64,000 bases of DNA from Otis tarda (taxonomy: Eukaryota; Chordata; Aves; Otidiformes; Otididae), in assembly GCA_026413225.1 (NCBI GenBank), contig CM048591.1, forward strand, positions 76,620,009 through 76,684,008. The letters are read 5' to 3'. The notes below the pieces were generated by a model. It saw nothing but the letters and a program-made list of their open reading frames with translations. It was not told the DNA's origin and made no database searches. The translations under genes and the position numbers were made by a program. This document shows positions 11,934-24,070 of this stretch, one piece after another. The number at the start of each line of letters is the position of its first letter. Position 1 is the first letter of the stretch.

Positions 11934-14900
11934 GGGAATGTGCGGGAAGGGAAGGTGTGGGAAGGGAAGGGAAGGGAAGGTGCGGGAAGGGAAGGTGCGG
12001 GAAGGGAAGGGAAGGGAAGGGAAGGGAAGGGAAGGGAAGGGAAGGGAAGGGAAGGGAAGGGAAGGGAAGGGAAGGGAAGGGAAGGGAAGGGAAGGGAAGG
12101 TGCGGGAAGGGAAGGTGCGGGAAGGGAAGGAAGGAAGGGAAGGTGCGGGAAGGGAAGGGAAGGGAAGGGAAGGGAAGGGAAGGGAAGGGAAGGGAAGGGA
12201 AGGGAAGGGAAGGGAAGGGAAGGGAAGGGAAGGGAAGGGAAGGGAAGGGAAGGGAAGGGAAGGGAAGGGAAGGGAAGGGAAGGTGCGGGAAGGAAGGGAA
12301 GGGAAGGGAAGGGAAGGGAAGGGAAGGGAAGGGAAGGGAAGGGAAGGGAAGGAAGGGAAGGGAAGGGAAGGGAAGGGAAGGGAAGGGAAGGGGAAGGGAA
12401 GGGAAGGGAAGGGAAGGGAAGGGAAGGGAAGGGGAAGGTGAAGGAAGGTGTGCGGGAAGGGAAGGGGAAGGAAGGGAAGTCGATGAAGGGAGAAGGAAGG
12501 AAGGGAAGGGAAGGGATGTAAAGGGAAGGTGCGGGAAGGTGCGGGAAGGGAAGGAAGGGGAAGGGAAGGGAAGGGAAGGGAAGGAAGGTGCAAGGGAAGG
12601 GAAGGAAGGGCAAGGGAAGGGAAGAAGGGAAGGAAGGGAAGGAAGGGGGAAGGGGGACGGGGGAAGGTGCGGGGAAGGAAAGGGAAGGGAAGGGAAGGGA
12701 AGCGGAAGGAGTCCGGGAAGGGAAGGGAAGGTGCGGGAAGGGAAGGGAAGGGAAGGGAAGGGAAGGTGCGGGAAGGGAAGGAAGGGAAGGGAAGGGAAGG
12801 GAAGGGAAGGGAAGGGAAGGAAGGGAAGAAGGGAAGGGAAGGGAGGGAAGGGAAGGGAAGGGGAAGGGAAGGGAAGGAAGGGAAGGGAAGGGAAGGGAAG
12901 GGAAGGGAAGGGAAGGGAAGGGAAGGGAAGGGAAGGGAAGGGAAGGGAAGGGAAGGGAAGGAAGGGGAAGGAAGGAAGGGAAGGGAAGGGAAGGGAAGGG
13001 AAGGGAAGGGAAGGTGCGGGGAAGGGAAGGAAGGGAAGGGAAGGGAAGGTGCGGAAGGAAAAGGGAAGGGAAGGGAAGGGAAGGAAGGAAGGGAAGGGAA
13101 GGGCGGAAGGTGCGGGGAAGGTGCGGGGAAGGGAAGGTGCGGTGGGAAGGGAAGGGAAGGGAAGGGAAGGAAGGGAAGGGAAGGGAAGGGAAGGGAAGGG
13201 AAGGTGCGGGAAGGGAAGGTGCGGGAAGGAAGGGAAGGGAAGGAAGGGAAGGGAAGGGAAGGGAAGGGAAGGGGAAGGGAAGGGAAGGGAAGGGAAGGGG
13301 AAGGTCTGGGAAGGGAAGGGAAGGGAAGGGAAGGGAAGGGAAGGGAAGGGAAGGGAAGGGAAGGGAAGGAAGGTGCGGGAAGGAAGGGAAGGGAAGGTGC
13401 GGGAAGGTGCGGGAAGGGAAGGAAGGGAAGGGAAGGGAAGGGAAGGGAAGGTGCGGGAAGGGAAGGGAAGGGAAGGGGAAGGGAAGGGAAGGGAAGGGAA
13501 GGGAAGGGAAGGAAGGGAAGGAAGGAAGGAAGGAAGGGAAGGAAGGGAAGGGAAGGGAAGGGGAAGGGAAGGAAGGGAAGGGAAGGGAAGGAAGGGAAGG
13601 AAGGGAAGGAAGGGAAGGGAAGGAAGGAAGGGAAGGGAAGGGAAGGGAAGGGAAGGAAGAAGGAAGGAAGGGAAGGGAAGGGAAGGGAAGGAAGGGAAGG
13701 GAAGGTGCGGGAAGGGAAGGGAAGGGAAGGGAAGGGAAGGGAAGGGAAGGGAAGGGAAGGGAAGGGAAGGGAAGGGAAGGCGGGGAAGGGAAGGGAAGGG
13801 AAGGGAAGGAAGGTGTGGGAAGGGAAGGGAAGGGAAGGAAGGGAAGGGAAGGTGCGGGAAGGAAGGGAAGGGAAGGTGCGGGAAGGGAAGGGAAGGTGCG
13901 GGAAGGGAAGGGAAGGGGAAGGGAAGGTGCGGGAAGGGAAGGGAAGGGAAGGTGCGGGAAGGGAAGGGAAGGGAAGGGAAGGGAAGGGAAGGGAAGGGAA
14001 GGGAAGGGAAGGAAGGGAAGGGAAGGGAAGGGAAGGGAAGGGAAGGGAAGGAAGGAAGGAAGGAAGGGAAGGTGCGGGAAGGGAAGGAAGGGGAAGGGAA
14101 GGGAAGGGAAGGGAAGGGAAGGGAAGGGAAGGGAAGGGAAGGGGAAGGGAAGGGAAGGAAGGGAAGGAAGGGAAGGGAAGGAAGGAAGGAAGGAAGGAAG
14201 GAAGGAAGGGAAGGGAAGGGAAGGGAAGGGAAGGGAAGGTGCGGGAAGGGAAGGGAAGGAAGGGAAGGAAGGCGGGAAGGGAAGGGAAGGGAAGGGAAGG
14301 GAAGGTGCGGGAAGGTGCGGGAAGGGAAGGGAAGGTGCGGGAAGGGAAGGTGCGGGGAAGGGGAAGGGAAGGGAAGGGAAGGGAAGGGAAGGGAAGGGAA
14401 GGAAGGTGCGGGAAGGGAAGGGAAGGGAAGGAAGGGAAGGTGCGGGGAAGGGAAGGGAAGGGAAGGGAAGGTGCGGGAAGGGAAGGGAAGGGAAGGTGCG
14501 AGGGAAGGGAAGGAAGGGAAGGGAAGGGAAGGTGTGGGAAGGTGCGGGAAGGGAAGGGAAGGTGCGGGAAGGAAGGTGCGGGAAGGGAAGGGAAGGGGAA
14601 GGGAAGGGAAGGGAAGGGAAGGGAAGGTGGGAAGGGAAGGGAAGGGAAGGGAAGGGAAGGGAAGGGGAAGGGAAGGGAAGGGAAGGGAAGGGAAGGGAAA
14701 GGGAAGGGAAGGGAAGGGAAGGGAAGGGAAGGGAAGGGAAGGGAAGGAAGGGAAGGGAAGGGAAGGGAAGGGAAGGGAAGGGAAGGGAAGGGAAGGGAAG
14801 GAAAGGGAAGGAAGGGAAGGGAAGGCGTCGGAAGGAAAGGGAAGGGAAGGGAAGGGAAGGGAAGGGAAGGGAAGGGAAGGTGCGGGGAAGGGAAGGTGCG

Positions 14901-17900
14901 GGAAGGGGAAGGGAAGGGAAGGTGCGGGAAGGGAAGGGAAGGGAAGGGAAGGGAAGGTGCGGGAAGGGAAGGTGCGGGAAGGGAAGGGAAGGGAAGGGAA
15001 GGGAAGGGAAGGAAGGGAAGGGAAGGGAAGGGAAGGTGCGGGAAGGGAAGGAAGGGAAGGGAAGGGAAGGGAAGGGAAGGGAAGGGAAGGGAAGGGAAGG
15101 TGCGTGGAAGGTGAAGGGAAGGGAAGGGAAGGGGAAGGGAAGGGAAGGGAAGGGAAGGGGAAGGGAAGGGAAGGGAAGGGAAGGGAAGGGAAGGGAAGGG
15201 AAGGGAAGGGAAGGGAAGGGAAGGGAAGGGAAGGGAAGGGAAGGGAAGGGAAGGGAAGGGAAGGGAAGGGAAGGGAAGGGAAGGTGCGGGAAGGGAAGGT
15301 GCGGGAAGGTGCGGGAAGGAAGGGAAGGAAGGTGCGGGAAGGGAAGGGAAGGGAAGGGAAGGGAAGGGAAGGAAGGGAAGGGAAGGGAAGGGAAGGGAAG
15401 GTGCGGGAAGGGAAGGGAAGGGAAGGGAAGGGAAGGGAAGGGAAGGGGAAGGGAAGGGAAGGGAAGGTGCGGGGAAGGGAAGGGAAGGGAAGGGAAGGGA
15501 AGGGAAGGGGAAGGGAAGGGAAGGGAAGGGAAGGGAAGGTGCGGGAAGGGAAGGGAAGGGAAGGTGCGGGAAGGAAGGGAAGGGAAGGGAAGGGAAGGTG
15601 CGGAAGGAAGGGAAGGGAAGGTGCGGGAAGGGAAGGGAAGGGAAGGTGCGGGAAGGGAAGGTGCGGGAAGGGAAGGGAAGGTGCGGGAAGGTGCGGGAAG
15701 GAAGGGAAGGTGCGGGAAGGGAAGGTGCGGGAAGGGAAGGTGCGGGAAGGTGCGGGAAGGTGCGGGAAGGTGCGTGGGAAGGTGCGGGAAGGGAAGGAAG
15801 GGAAGGGAAGGGAAGGGAAGGGAAGGAAGGGAAGGGAAGGAAGGAAGGGAAGGGAAGGGAAGGGAAGGGAAGGGAAGGGAAGGGAAGGGAAGGGAAGGAA
15901 GGGAAGGGAAGGGAAGGGAAGGAAGGGAAGGGAAGGGAAGGAAGGAAGGAAGGGAAGGGAAGGAAGGGAAGGTGCGGGGAAGGGAAGGGAAGGGAAGGTG
16001 CGGGAAGGAAGGGAAGGGAAGGGAAGGAAGGGAAGGAAGGGAAGGGAAGGAAGGGAAGGGAAGGGAAGGAAGGGAAGGGAAGGGAAGGGAAGGGAAGGAA
16101 GGGAAGGGAAGGGAAGGAAGGGAGGGGAAGGGAAGGGAAGGGAAGGGAAGGTGCGGGAAGGGAAGGAAGGGAAGGTGCGGGAAGGGAAGGGAAGGTGCGG
16201 GAAGGGGAAGGGAAGGAAGGGAAGGGAAGGGAAGGGAAGGGAAGGGAAGGAAGGTGCGGGGAAGGGAAGGGAAGGTGGGAAGGAAGGTGCGGGAAGGGAA
16301 GGGAAGGGAAGGGAAGGGGAAGGAAGGGAAGGGAAGGGAAGGGAAGGGAAGGGAAGGGGAAGGTGCGGGAAGGGAAGGGAAGGGAAGGGAAGGGAAGGTG
16401 TGGGAAGGGAAGGGAAGGTGCGGGGAAGGGAAGGGAAGGAAGGGAAGGGAAGGGAAGGGAAGGGAAGGGGAAGGGAAGGGAAGGGAAGGGAAGGGAAGGG
16501 AAGGGAAGGGAAGGAAGGAAGGGAAGGGAAGGGAAGGGAAGGGAAGGGAAGGAAGGGAAGGGAAGGGAAGGGAAGGGAAGGTGCGGGAAGGGAAGGTGCG
16601 GGAAGGTGCGGGAAGGGGAAGGGAAGGAAGGTGCGGGAAGGGAAGGGAAGGGAAGGGAAGGGAAGGTGCGGGGAAGGGAAGGAAGGGAAGGGAAGGGAAG
16701 GAAGGGAAGGGAAGGAAGGGAAGGGAAGGGAAGGGAAGGGAAGGGAAGGGAAGGGAAGGGAAGGGAAGGGGAAGGTGCTGGAAGGGAAGGTGCGGGAAGG
16801 TGTGGAAGGGAAGGGAAGGGAAGGTGCGGGAAGGGAAGGGAAGGGAAGGGAAGGGAAGGGAAGGGAAGGGGAAGGGGAAGGGAAGGAAGGGAAGGTGCGG
16901 GAAGGGAAGGGAAGGGAAGGGAAGGAAGGGAAGGGAAGGAAGGGAAGGGAAGGGAAGGGAAGGGAAGGGAAGGGAAGGGAAGGGAAGGGAAGGGAAGGGA
17001 AGGGAAGGGAAGGGAAGGGAAGGGAAGGGAAGGTGCGGGAAGGGAAGGGAAGGTGCGGGAAGGTGCGGGAAGGAAGGGAAGGTGCGGGAAGGTGCGGGAA
17101 GGGAAGGGAAGGGAAGGGAAGGGAAGGGAAGGGAAGGGAAGGGAAGGGAAGGGAAGGGAAGGGAAGGGAAGGGAAGGTGCGGGAAGGAAGGGAAGGGAAG
17201 GGAAGGGAAGGGAAGGGAAGGGAAGGGAAGGTGCGGGAAGGTGCGGGAAGGGAAGGGAAGGGAAGGGAAGGGAAGGTGCGGGAAGGGAAGGGAAGGGAAG
17301 GGAAGGAAGGGAAGGGAAGGGAAGGGAAGGGAAGGGAAGGGAAGGGAAGGGAAGGGAAGGGAAGGGAAGGGAAGGTGCGGGAAGGGAAGGTGTGGGAAGG
17401 AAGGGAAGGGAAGGGAAGGTGTGGGAAGGGAAGGGAAGGGAAGGGAAGGGAAGGGAAGGAAGGGAAGGAAGGAAGGGAAGGGAAGGGAAGGGAAGGAAGG
17501 AAGGGAAGGGAAGGGAAGGGAAGGGAAGGGAAGGGAAGGGAAGGGAAGGGAAGGTGCGGGAAGGGAAGGGAAGGGAAGGGAAGGGAAGGGAAGGGAAGGG
17601 AAGGTGCGGGAAGGGAAGGGAAGGGAAGGGAAGGGAAGGGAAGGGAAGGGAAGGGAAGGGAAGGGAAGGGAAGGGAAGGGAAGGGAAGGGAAGGGAAGGG
17701 AAGGGAAGGGAAGGTGCGGGAAGGGAAGGGAAGGGAAGGGAAGGGAAGGGAAGGGAAGGGAAGGGAAGGGAAGGGAAGGGAAGGGAAGGGAAGGGAAGGG
17801 AAGGGAAGGGAAGGGAAGGGAAGGGAAGGGAAGGGAAGGGAAGGGAAGGAAGGGAAGGGAAGGGAAGGTGCGGGAAGGGAAGGGAAGGTGCGGGAAGGTG

Positions 17901-20900
17901 CGGGAAGGGAAGGGAAGGGAAGGGAAGGGAAGGGAAGGGAAGGGAAGGGAAGGTGCGGGAAGGTGCGGGAAGGGAAGGGAAGGGAAGGGAAGGGAAGGGA
18001 AGGGAAGGGAAGGGAAGGAAGGGAAGGGAAGGGAAGGGAAGGGAAGGGAAGGGAAGGAAGGGAAGGGAAGGAAGGGAAGGGAAGGAAGGAAGGAAGGGAA
18101 GGGAAGGGAAGGGAAGGGAAGGGAAGGGAAGGGAAGGGAAGGGAAGGGAAGGGAAGGGAAGGGAAGGTGCGGGAAGGGAAGGGAAGGTGCGGGAAGGTGC
18201 GGGAAGGTGCGGGAAGGGAAGGTGCGGGAAGGGAAGGGAAGGGAAGGGAAGGAAGGTGCGGGAAGGTGCGGGAAGGTGTGGGAAGGGAAGGGAAGGTGAG
18301 GGAAGGTGAGGGAAGGTGAGGGAAGGGAAGGGAAGGTGAGGGAAGGGAAGGGAAGGGAAGGGAAGGGAAGGAAGGGAAGGGAAGGGAAGGGAAGGGAAGG
18401 GAAGGGAAGGGAAGGGAAGGGAAGGGAAGGGAAGGGAAGGGAAGGGAAGGGAAGGGAAGGGAAGGGAAGGGAAGGGAAGGGAAGGGAAGGGAAGGGAAGG
18501 GAAGGAAGGAAGGGAAGGAAGGAAGGAAGGAAGGTGCGGGAAGGAAGGGAAGGGAAGGGAAGGGAAGGGAAGGGAAGGGAAGGGAAGGGAAGGGAAGGGA
18601 AGGGAAGGGAAGGGAAGGGAAGGGAAGGGAAGGAAGGGAAGGGAAGGGAAGGAAGGGAAGGGAAGGGAAGGGAAGGGAAGGGAAGGGAAGGAAGGGAAGG
18701 GAAGGAAGGGAAGGGAAGGGAAGGGAAGGGAAGGGAAGGGAAGGGAAGGGAAGGGAAGGTGCGGGAAGGGAAGGGAAGGGAAGGTGCGGGAAGGTGCGGG
18801 AAGGAAGGGAAGGGAAGGGAAGGGAAGGGAAGGGAAGGAAGGGAAGGGAAGGGAAGGGAAGGGAAGGGAAGGAAGGGAAGGGAAGGGAAGGGAAGGGAAG
18901 GGAAGGGAAGGGAAGGAAGGAAGGGAAGGTGCGGGAAGGAAGGGAAGGGAAGGGAAGGAAGGGAAGGGAAGGAAGGGAAGGGAAGGGAAGGGAAGGGAAG
19001 GGAAGGGAAGGGAAGGGAAGGGAAGGGAAGGGAAGGTGCGGGAAGGTGCGGGAAGGGAAGGGAAGGGAAGGGAAGGGAAGGGAAGGGAAGGAAGGGAAGG
19101 AAGGTGCGGGAAGGGAAGGGAAGGTGCGGGGAAGGTGCGGGAAGGAAGGGAAGGGAAGGGAAGGGAAGGGAAGGGAAGGTGCGGGAAGGGAAGGTGCGGG
19201 AAGGTGCGGGAAGGGAAGGGAAGGTGCGGGAAGGGAAGGGAAGGGAAGGAAGGAAGGGAAGGAAGGAAGGGAAGGGAAGGGAAGGGAAGGGAAGGGAAGG
19301 GAAGGGAAGGAAGGAAGGAAGGGAAGGGAAGGGAAGGGAAGGGAAGGGAAGGGAAGGGAAGGTGCGGGAAGGGAAGGGAAGGGAAGGGAAGGTGCGGGAA
19401 GGGAAGGGAAGGGAAGGTGCGGGAAGGGAAGGGAAGGGAAGGAAGGGGAAGGAAGGGAAGGTGCGGGAAGGAAGGGAAGGGAAGGGAAGGGAAGGGAAGG
19501 GAAGGGAAGGGAAGGGAAGGTGCGGGAAGGTGTGGGAAGGTGTGGGAAGGGAAGGGAAGGTGAGGGAAGGGAAGGGAAGGGAAGGGAAGGGAAGGTGCGG
19601 GAAGGGAAGGGAAGGGAAGGGAAGGGAAGGGAAGGGAAGGGAAGGGAAGGGAAGGGAAGGGAAGGGAAGGAAGGGAAGGGAAGGGAAGGGAAGGTGCGGG
19701 AAGGTGCGGGAAGGGAAGGTGCGGGAAGGGAAGGTGCGGGAAGGGAAGGGAAGGGAAGGGAAGGGAAGGGAAGGGAAGGAAGGGAAGGGAAGGGAAGGGA
19801 AGGAAGGGAAGGGAAGGGAAGGGAAGGGAAGGGAAGGGAAGGGAAGGGAAGGGAAGGGAAGGGAAGGGAAGGGAAGGGAAGGGAAGGGAAGGGAAGGTGC
19901 GGGAAGGAAGGGAAGGGAAGGGAAGGGAAGGGAAGGGAAGGGAAGGAAGGGAAGGGAAGGGAAGGGAAGGGAAGGGAAGGGAAGGGAAGGGAAGGGAAGG
20001 AAGGAAGGGAAGGGAAGGGAAGGGAAGGGAAGGGAAGGAAGGGAAGGGAAGGGAAGGAAGGAAGGGAAGGGAAGGGAAGGGAAGGTGCGGGAAGGGAAGG
20101 TGCGGGAAGGGAAGGGAAGGGAAGGGAAGGAAGGAAGGGAAGGAAGGGAAGGGAAGGGAAGGGAAGGGAAGGTGCGGGAAGGGAAGGTGCGGGAAGGTGC
20201 GGGAAGGTGCGGGGAAGGGAAGGGAAGGGAAGGGAAGGGAAGGGAAGGGAAGGGAAGGGAAGGGAAGGGAAGGGAAGGAAGGGAAGGGAAGGGAAGGGAA
20301 GGGAAGGGAAGGGAAGGGAAGGGAAGGGAAGGGAAGGGAAGGGAAGGGAAGGTGCGGAAGGGAAGGGAAGGAAGGTGCGGGAAGGTGCGGGAAGGTGTGG
20401 GAAGGTGCGGGAAGGGAAGGGAAGGGAAGGGAAGGTGCGGGAAGGGAAGGGAAGGGAAGGGAAGGGAAGGGAAGGGAAGGGAAGGGAAGGGAAGGGAAGG
20501 AAGGAAGGGAAGGAAGGAAGGGAAGGGAAGGGAAGGGAAGGGAAGGGAAGGGAAGGAAGGAAGGGAAGGGAAGGAAGGGAAGGGAAGGGGAAGGGAAGGG
20601 AAGGGAAGGGAAGGGGAAGGAAGGGAAGGAAGGAAGGGAAGGGAAGGTGCGGGAAGGGAAGGGAAGGAAGGGAAGGGAAGGGAAGGGAAGGGAAGGGAAG
20701 GGAAGGTGCGGGAAGGAAGGAAGGGAAGGGAAGGGAAGGGAAGGGAAGGGAAGGAAGGGAAGGGAAGGGAAGGGAAGGGAAGGGAAGGGAAGGGAAGGGA
20801 AGGGAAGGAAGGGAAGGGAAGGGAAGGGAAGGGAAGGGAAGGGAAGGAAAGGGAAGGGAAGGGAAGGGAAGGGAAGGAAGGGAAGGGAAGGGAAGGAAGG

Positions 20901-22065
20901 GAAGGGAAGGGAAGGGAAGGGAGGGGAAGGGAAGGGAAGGGAAGGGAAGGGAAGGGAAGGTGTGGGAAGGGAAGGGAAGGTGCGGGAAGGTGCGGGAAGG
21001 GAAGGGAAGGGAAGGGAAGGAAGGGAAGGGAAGGTGCGGGAAGGGAAGGGAAGGGAAGGGAAGGGAAGGGAAGGGAAGGGAAGGAAGGGAAGGAAGGGAA
21101 GGGAAGGGAAGGAAGGGAAGGAAGGAAGGGAAGGGAAGGGAAGGGAAGGAAGGAAGGGAAGGGAAGGGAAGGGAAGGGAAGGGAAGGAAGGGAAGGGAAG
21201 GGAAGGTGCGGGAAGGGAAGGGAAGGTGCGGGAAGGTGCGGGAAGGTGCGGGAAGGGAAGGGAAGGGAAGGTGCGGGAAGGGAAGGGAAGGGAAGGTGCG
21301 GGAAGGGAAGGGAAGGTGCGGGAAGGTGCGGGAAGGGAAGGGAAGGGAAGGGAAGGGAAGGGAAGGGAAGGGAAGGGAAGGGAAGGGAAGGTGCGGGAAG
21401 GGAAGGTGCGGGAAGGTGCGGGAAGGGAAGGGAAGGGAAGGGAAGGGAAGGGAAGGGAAGGGAAGGGAAGGGAAGGGAAGGGAAGGGAAGGGAAGGAAGG
21501 AAGGGAAGGGAAGGTGCGGGAAGGTGCGGGAAGGTGCGGGAAGGGAAGGGAAGGGAAGGTGCGGGAAGGGAAGGGAAGGTGCGGGAAGGTGCGGGAAGGT
21601 GCGGGGAAGGGAAGGTGCGGGAAGGGAAGGAAGGGAAGGGAAGGGAAGGCAAGGGAAGGGAAGGAAGGGAAGGGAAGGGAAGGGAAGGGAAGGGAAGGGA
21701 AGGGAAGGGAAGGGAAGGGAAGGGAAGGGAAGGGAAGGGAAGGGAAGGGAAGGGAAGGGAAGGGAAGGGAAGGGAAGGGAAGGAAGGGAAGGGAAGGGAA
21801 GGGAAGGGAAGGGAAGGGAAGGAAGGGAAGGGAAGGGAAGGGAAGGGAAGGGAAGGGAAGGGAAGGGAAGGGAAGGGAAGGGAAGGGAAGGGAAGGTGGG
21901 AAGGAAGGGAAGGGAAGGGAAGGGAAGGGAAGGGAAGGGAAGGGAAGGTGCGGGAAGGGAAGGGAAGGGAAGGGAAGGGAAGGGAAGGGAAGGAAGGGAA
22001 GGGAAGGGAAGGGAAGGGAAGGGAAGGGAAGGGAAGGGAAGGGAAGGGAAGGGAAGGGACGGGAC
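11934..22065 (+). repeat. 10.1 kb GGGAA pentamer satellite array
   Basis: An uninterrupted tandem array of the pentamer GGGAA (CCTTCC-rich on the other strand), roughly 2,000 unit positions. Variants are GGTGC (in register, very frequent), GGTGT, GGTGA and GGTGG (rarer), the 4-mer GGAA (drops one G, shifting register) and the 6-mer GGGGAA. Runs of pure GGGAA reach about 130 bp, for example near 15,162-15,290, 17,718-17,848 and 18,371-18,503. The left part (about 12,420-12,720) is the most diverged. The right edge decays through two GGGAC units into unique sequence. The + strand is almost all purine. Because no 15-nt reading of GGGAA contains a stop, open frames of up to 3,389 codons cross the array on both strands; they are not genes. 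Confidence 0.98.
15597..15790 (+). repeat. Dense GGTGC sub-block inside the pentamer array
   Basis: Thirteen GGTGC units fall in about 190 bp, often alternating strictly with GGGAA so that the local unit becomes the decamer GGTGCGGGAA (for example 15,739-15,790). Similar but smaller clusters occur near 14,300-14,600, 18,180-18,290, 19,180-19,240, 21,200-21,330 and 21,510-21,620. Confidence 0.9.
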
Positions 22066-23295
22066 TGTGGCTGACACTCTGCTCGATTGCTTGAACATCT
22101 CTGACGCTTTACCCTGCTGCTAGAGCAATCTGGGGCTGTTTCCTTCTCTTTTTTTCCCTTTTTTAGCTCAGAGAAAGATGCCAGCCCAGAAGCCCTGCTC
22201 CAGGAAATGGCTTTAGAATGGTCTTCTCTCTGTCGTCTGTCTTTTGTTTTGAAATTTTCTCCGAGAACTGTTTATTCCGAGAAGCGCAATAATAAAATGC
22301 ATGACACGGTCACTTTGAATTGAGCAGCATCTGCTAACCACCCCCTCCTGTCTCTGAAGTCAGCTGGGTAGGTGATACAGGCACGGCGACAGTGCAAACA
22401 AACATCTGCTCCAGTGGGTGTGCGCTTACTCACTCCAACACGCTCTTGAATCTAATTGGGAATTTCCAGGCATATGTTGCTCACGCGCTTTCCAAAATAA
22501 CTTTTATAAGTATAAAGTATATGAATTAATCATCCCTTTAATCCAGCAAAAGCTGCACTATATCTGCTCAATCATGAGATATTTATTTCTGTCCTGGGTA
22601 TTCAGGATGGAATATTTTTGTATTTTCTTTTTTCCACAAGCGCCAAGAGGAATTTCCAGCTTGAAGAAGTCAAGCAGCTGATTTTTGCACAAATTGGCAG
22701 CCAGCAGCACGGAGAAGACCGAGCAGAACGGTTGTCCTAAGGATGGGGTAGCCCAGGGCTGTTTCTGTTCGGTTGGGTCAGTCCTGAGCTTCGCACAACA
22801 TCGGAGCACACGAGTTCAACGGCACAGATATCCCGCAGCTGACAGCCTGGACGCGCACGCCCCACGGTCAGGAGCATCGCTCCGCCGTGTCTCCTCCTCG
22901 GCGCGGCTGAGAGGGAGCGGTGCAGCCGCGCAGGCACCAGCCCAGGCACGGGGGTGGCGTTGACCGATCTGGTCATGCTGTTGGCCATGCCAGGCCATGC
23001 AGTTGGCCATGCTGGTACAAATTTTAGCTGGTCTTTAAAGACAGGTCTGTGACACAGAGTGCCGCGGGTCAGGATGATGCGGGCAGGGCGGCACACGCAG
23101 CGCCATGCCATCTGAACATCCCTATCCATAGCTACAAGATGCTGGTGCACACCTTCTAACAGGTTTCTGAGCACCAGCTGAACCTGACCATTTGGTTCCT
23201 CTTCCTGAGCTGCAGCTGGGAAGCAGCCAAATTGCCAGAGGGAAGTCAGCGATGCTTTCTGACTCATGCACAAATGTCAGAGCTTCTGAGAGGTG
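22066..23295. other. Intergenic sequence, no gene seen
   Basis: Unique sequence right of the pentamer array. Open frames are short and unrecognised. A small local repeat of GGCCATGC words lies near 22,975-23,012. Confidence 0.5.
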
Positions 23296-24070
23296 GGCCT
23301 GTGCAAACCAGACCAAGTGCAAAGTCCTGCACGTGGGTTGGGGCGATCCCAGGCACAAATCCAGGCTGGGTGGAGAATGGGTTGAGACCAGCCCTGAGGA
23401 GAGGGACTTGGGGGTGCTGGTGGATGAGAAGCTCAGCATGAGCCAGCTCACAGCCCGGAAATCAACTGCATCCTGGGCTGCATCCCCAGCAGCGTGGGCA
23501 GCAGGGCGAGGGAGGGGATTCTGCCCCTCTGCTCCGCTCTGGTGAGACCCCCCTGCAGCGCTGCGTCCAGCTCTGGAGCCCCCAACATCAGAAGGACCTG
23601 GAGCTGTTGGAGAGGGTCCAGAGGAGGCCACGCAGGTGATGAGAGGGCTGGAGCAGCTCTGCTGTGAGGCCAGGCTGAGAGAGCTGGGGCTGTTCAGCCT
23701 GGAGAAGAGGAGGCTCCGGGGAGACCTGAGAGCGGCTCCCAGTGCCCAAAGGGGGCTGCAGGAAAGGTGGGGAGAAACTCTTCAGCAGGGCCTGCTGTGA
23801 CAGGATGAGGGAGAATGGGTTTAAAACAGAGGGAGGGAGATTCTGACTGGACATTAGGAAAAAATTTTTACGCTGAGCCTGGTGGAGCACTGTCCCAGGT
23901 TGCCCAGAGAGGCGGTGGATGCCCCATCCCTGGAAACATTCCAGGCCAGGTTGGCCGTGGCTCTGAGCAACCTGATCTGGTTGGAGATGTCCCTGCTCCT
24001 GGCAGGGGGTTGGACTGGGTGGGCTTTAATGGCCCCTTCCCACCCAAACCCTTCTGTGATTCTGTGACCT
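23296..24070 (+). mobile_element. CR1 LINE, 5'-truncated, about 775 bp
   Basis: Reads as the last third of CR1 ORF2 plus 3' end on the + strand. The start matches the CR1 word ACCAAGTGCAAAGTCCTGCA, followed by the region encoding [18 protein letters not shown] (near 23,676-23,730) and NRLPREAVDAPSLETF-like sequence near 23,895-23,945. It ends in a short tail of TTCTGTGATTCTGTGA. The frame is broken by several indels. The family differs slightly from the copy at 468-1012. The 5' border is approximate. Confidence 0.92.

Noticed and set aside
11934..22065. CRISPR-like or telomere-like array
   Set aside because: There are no spacers, so it is not CRISPR. The unit is GGGAA, not the vertebrate telomere hexamer TTAGGG, and unique sequence lies on both sides.
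11912..22098. Open frames up to 3,389 codons across the array on both strands (LPFPS-type and GREGK-type peptides)
   Set aside because: They are a property of the stop-free GGGAA repeat, exist in several frames at once and have no start context, splice structure or link to any protein family.
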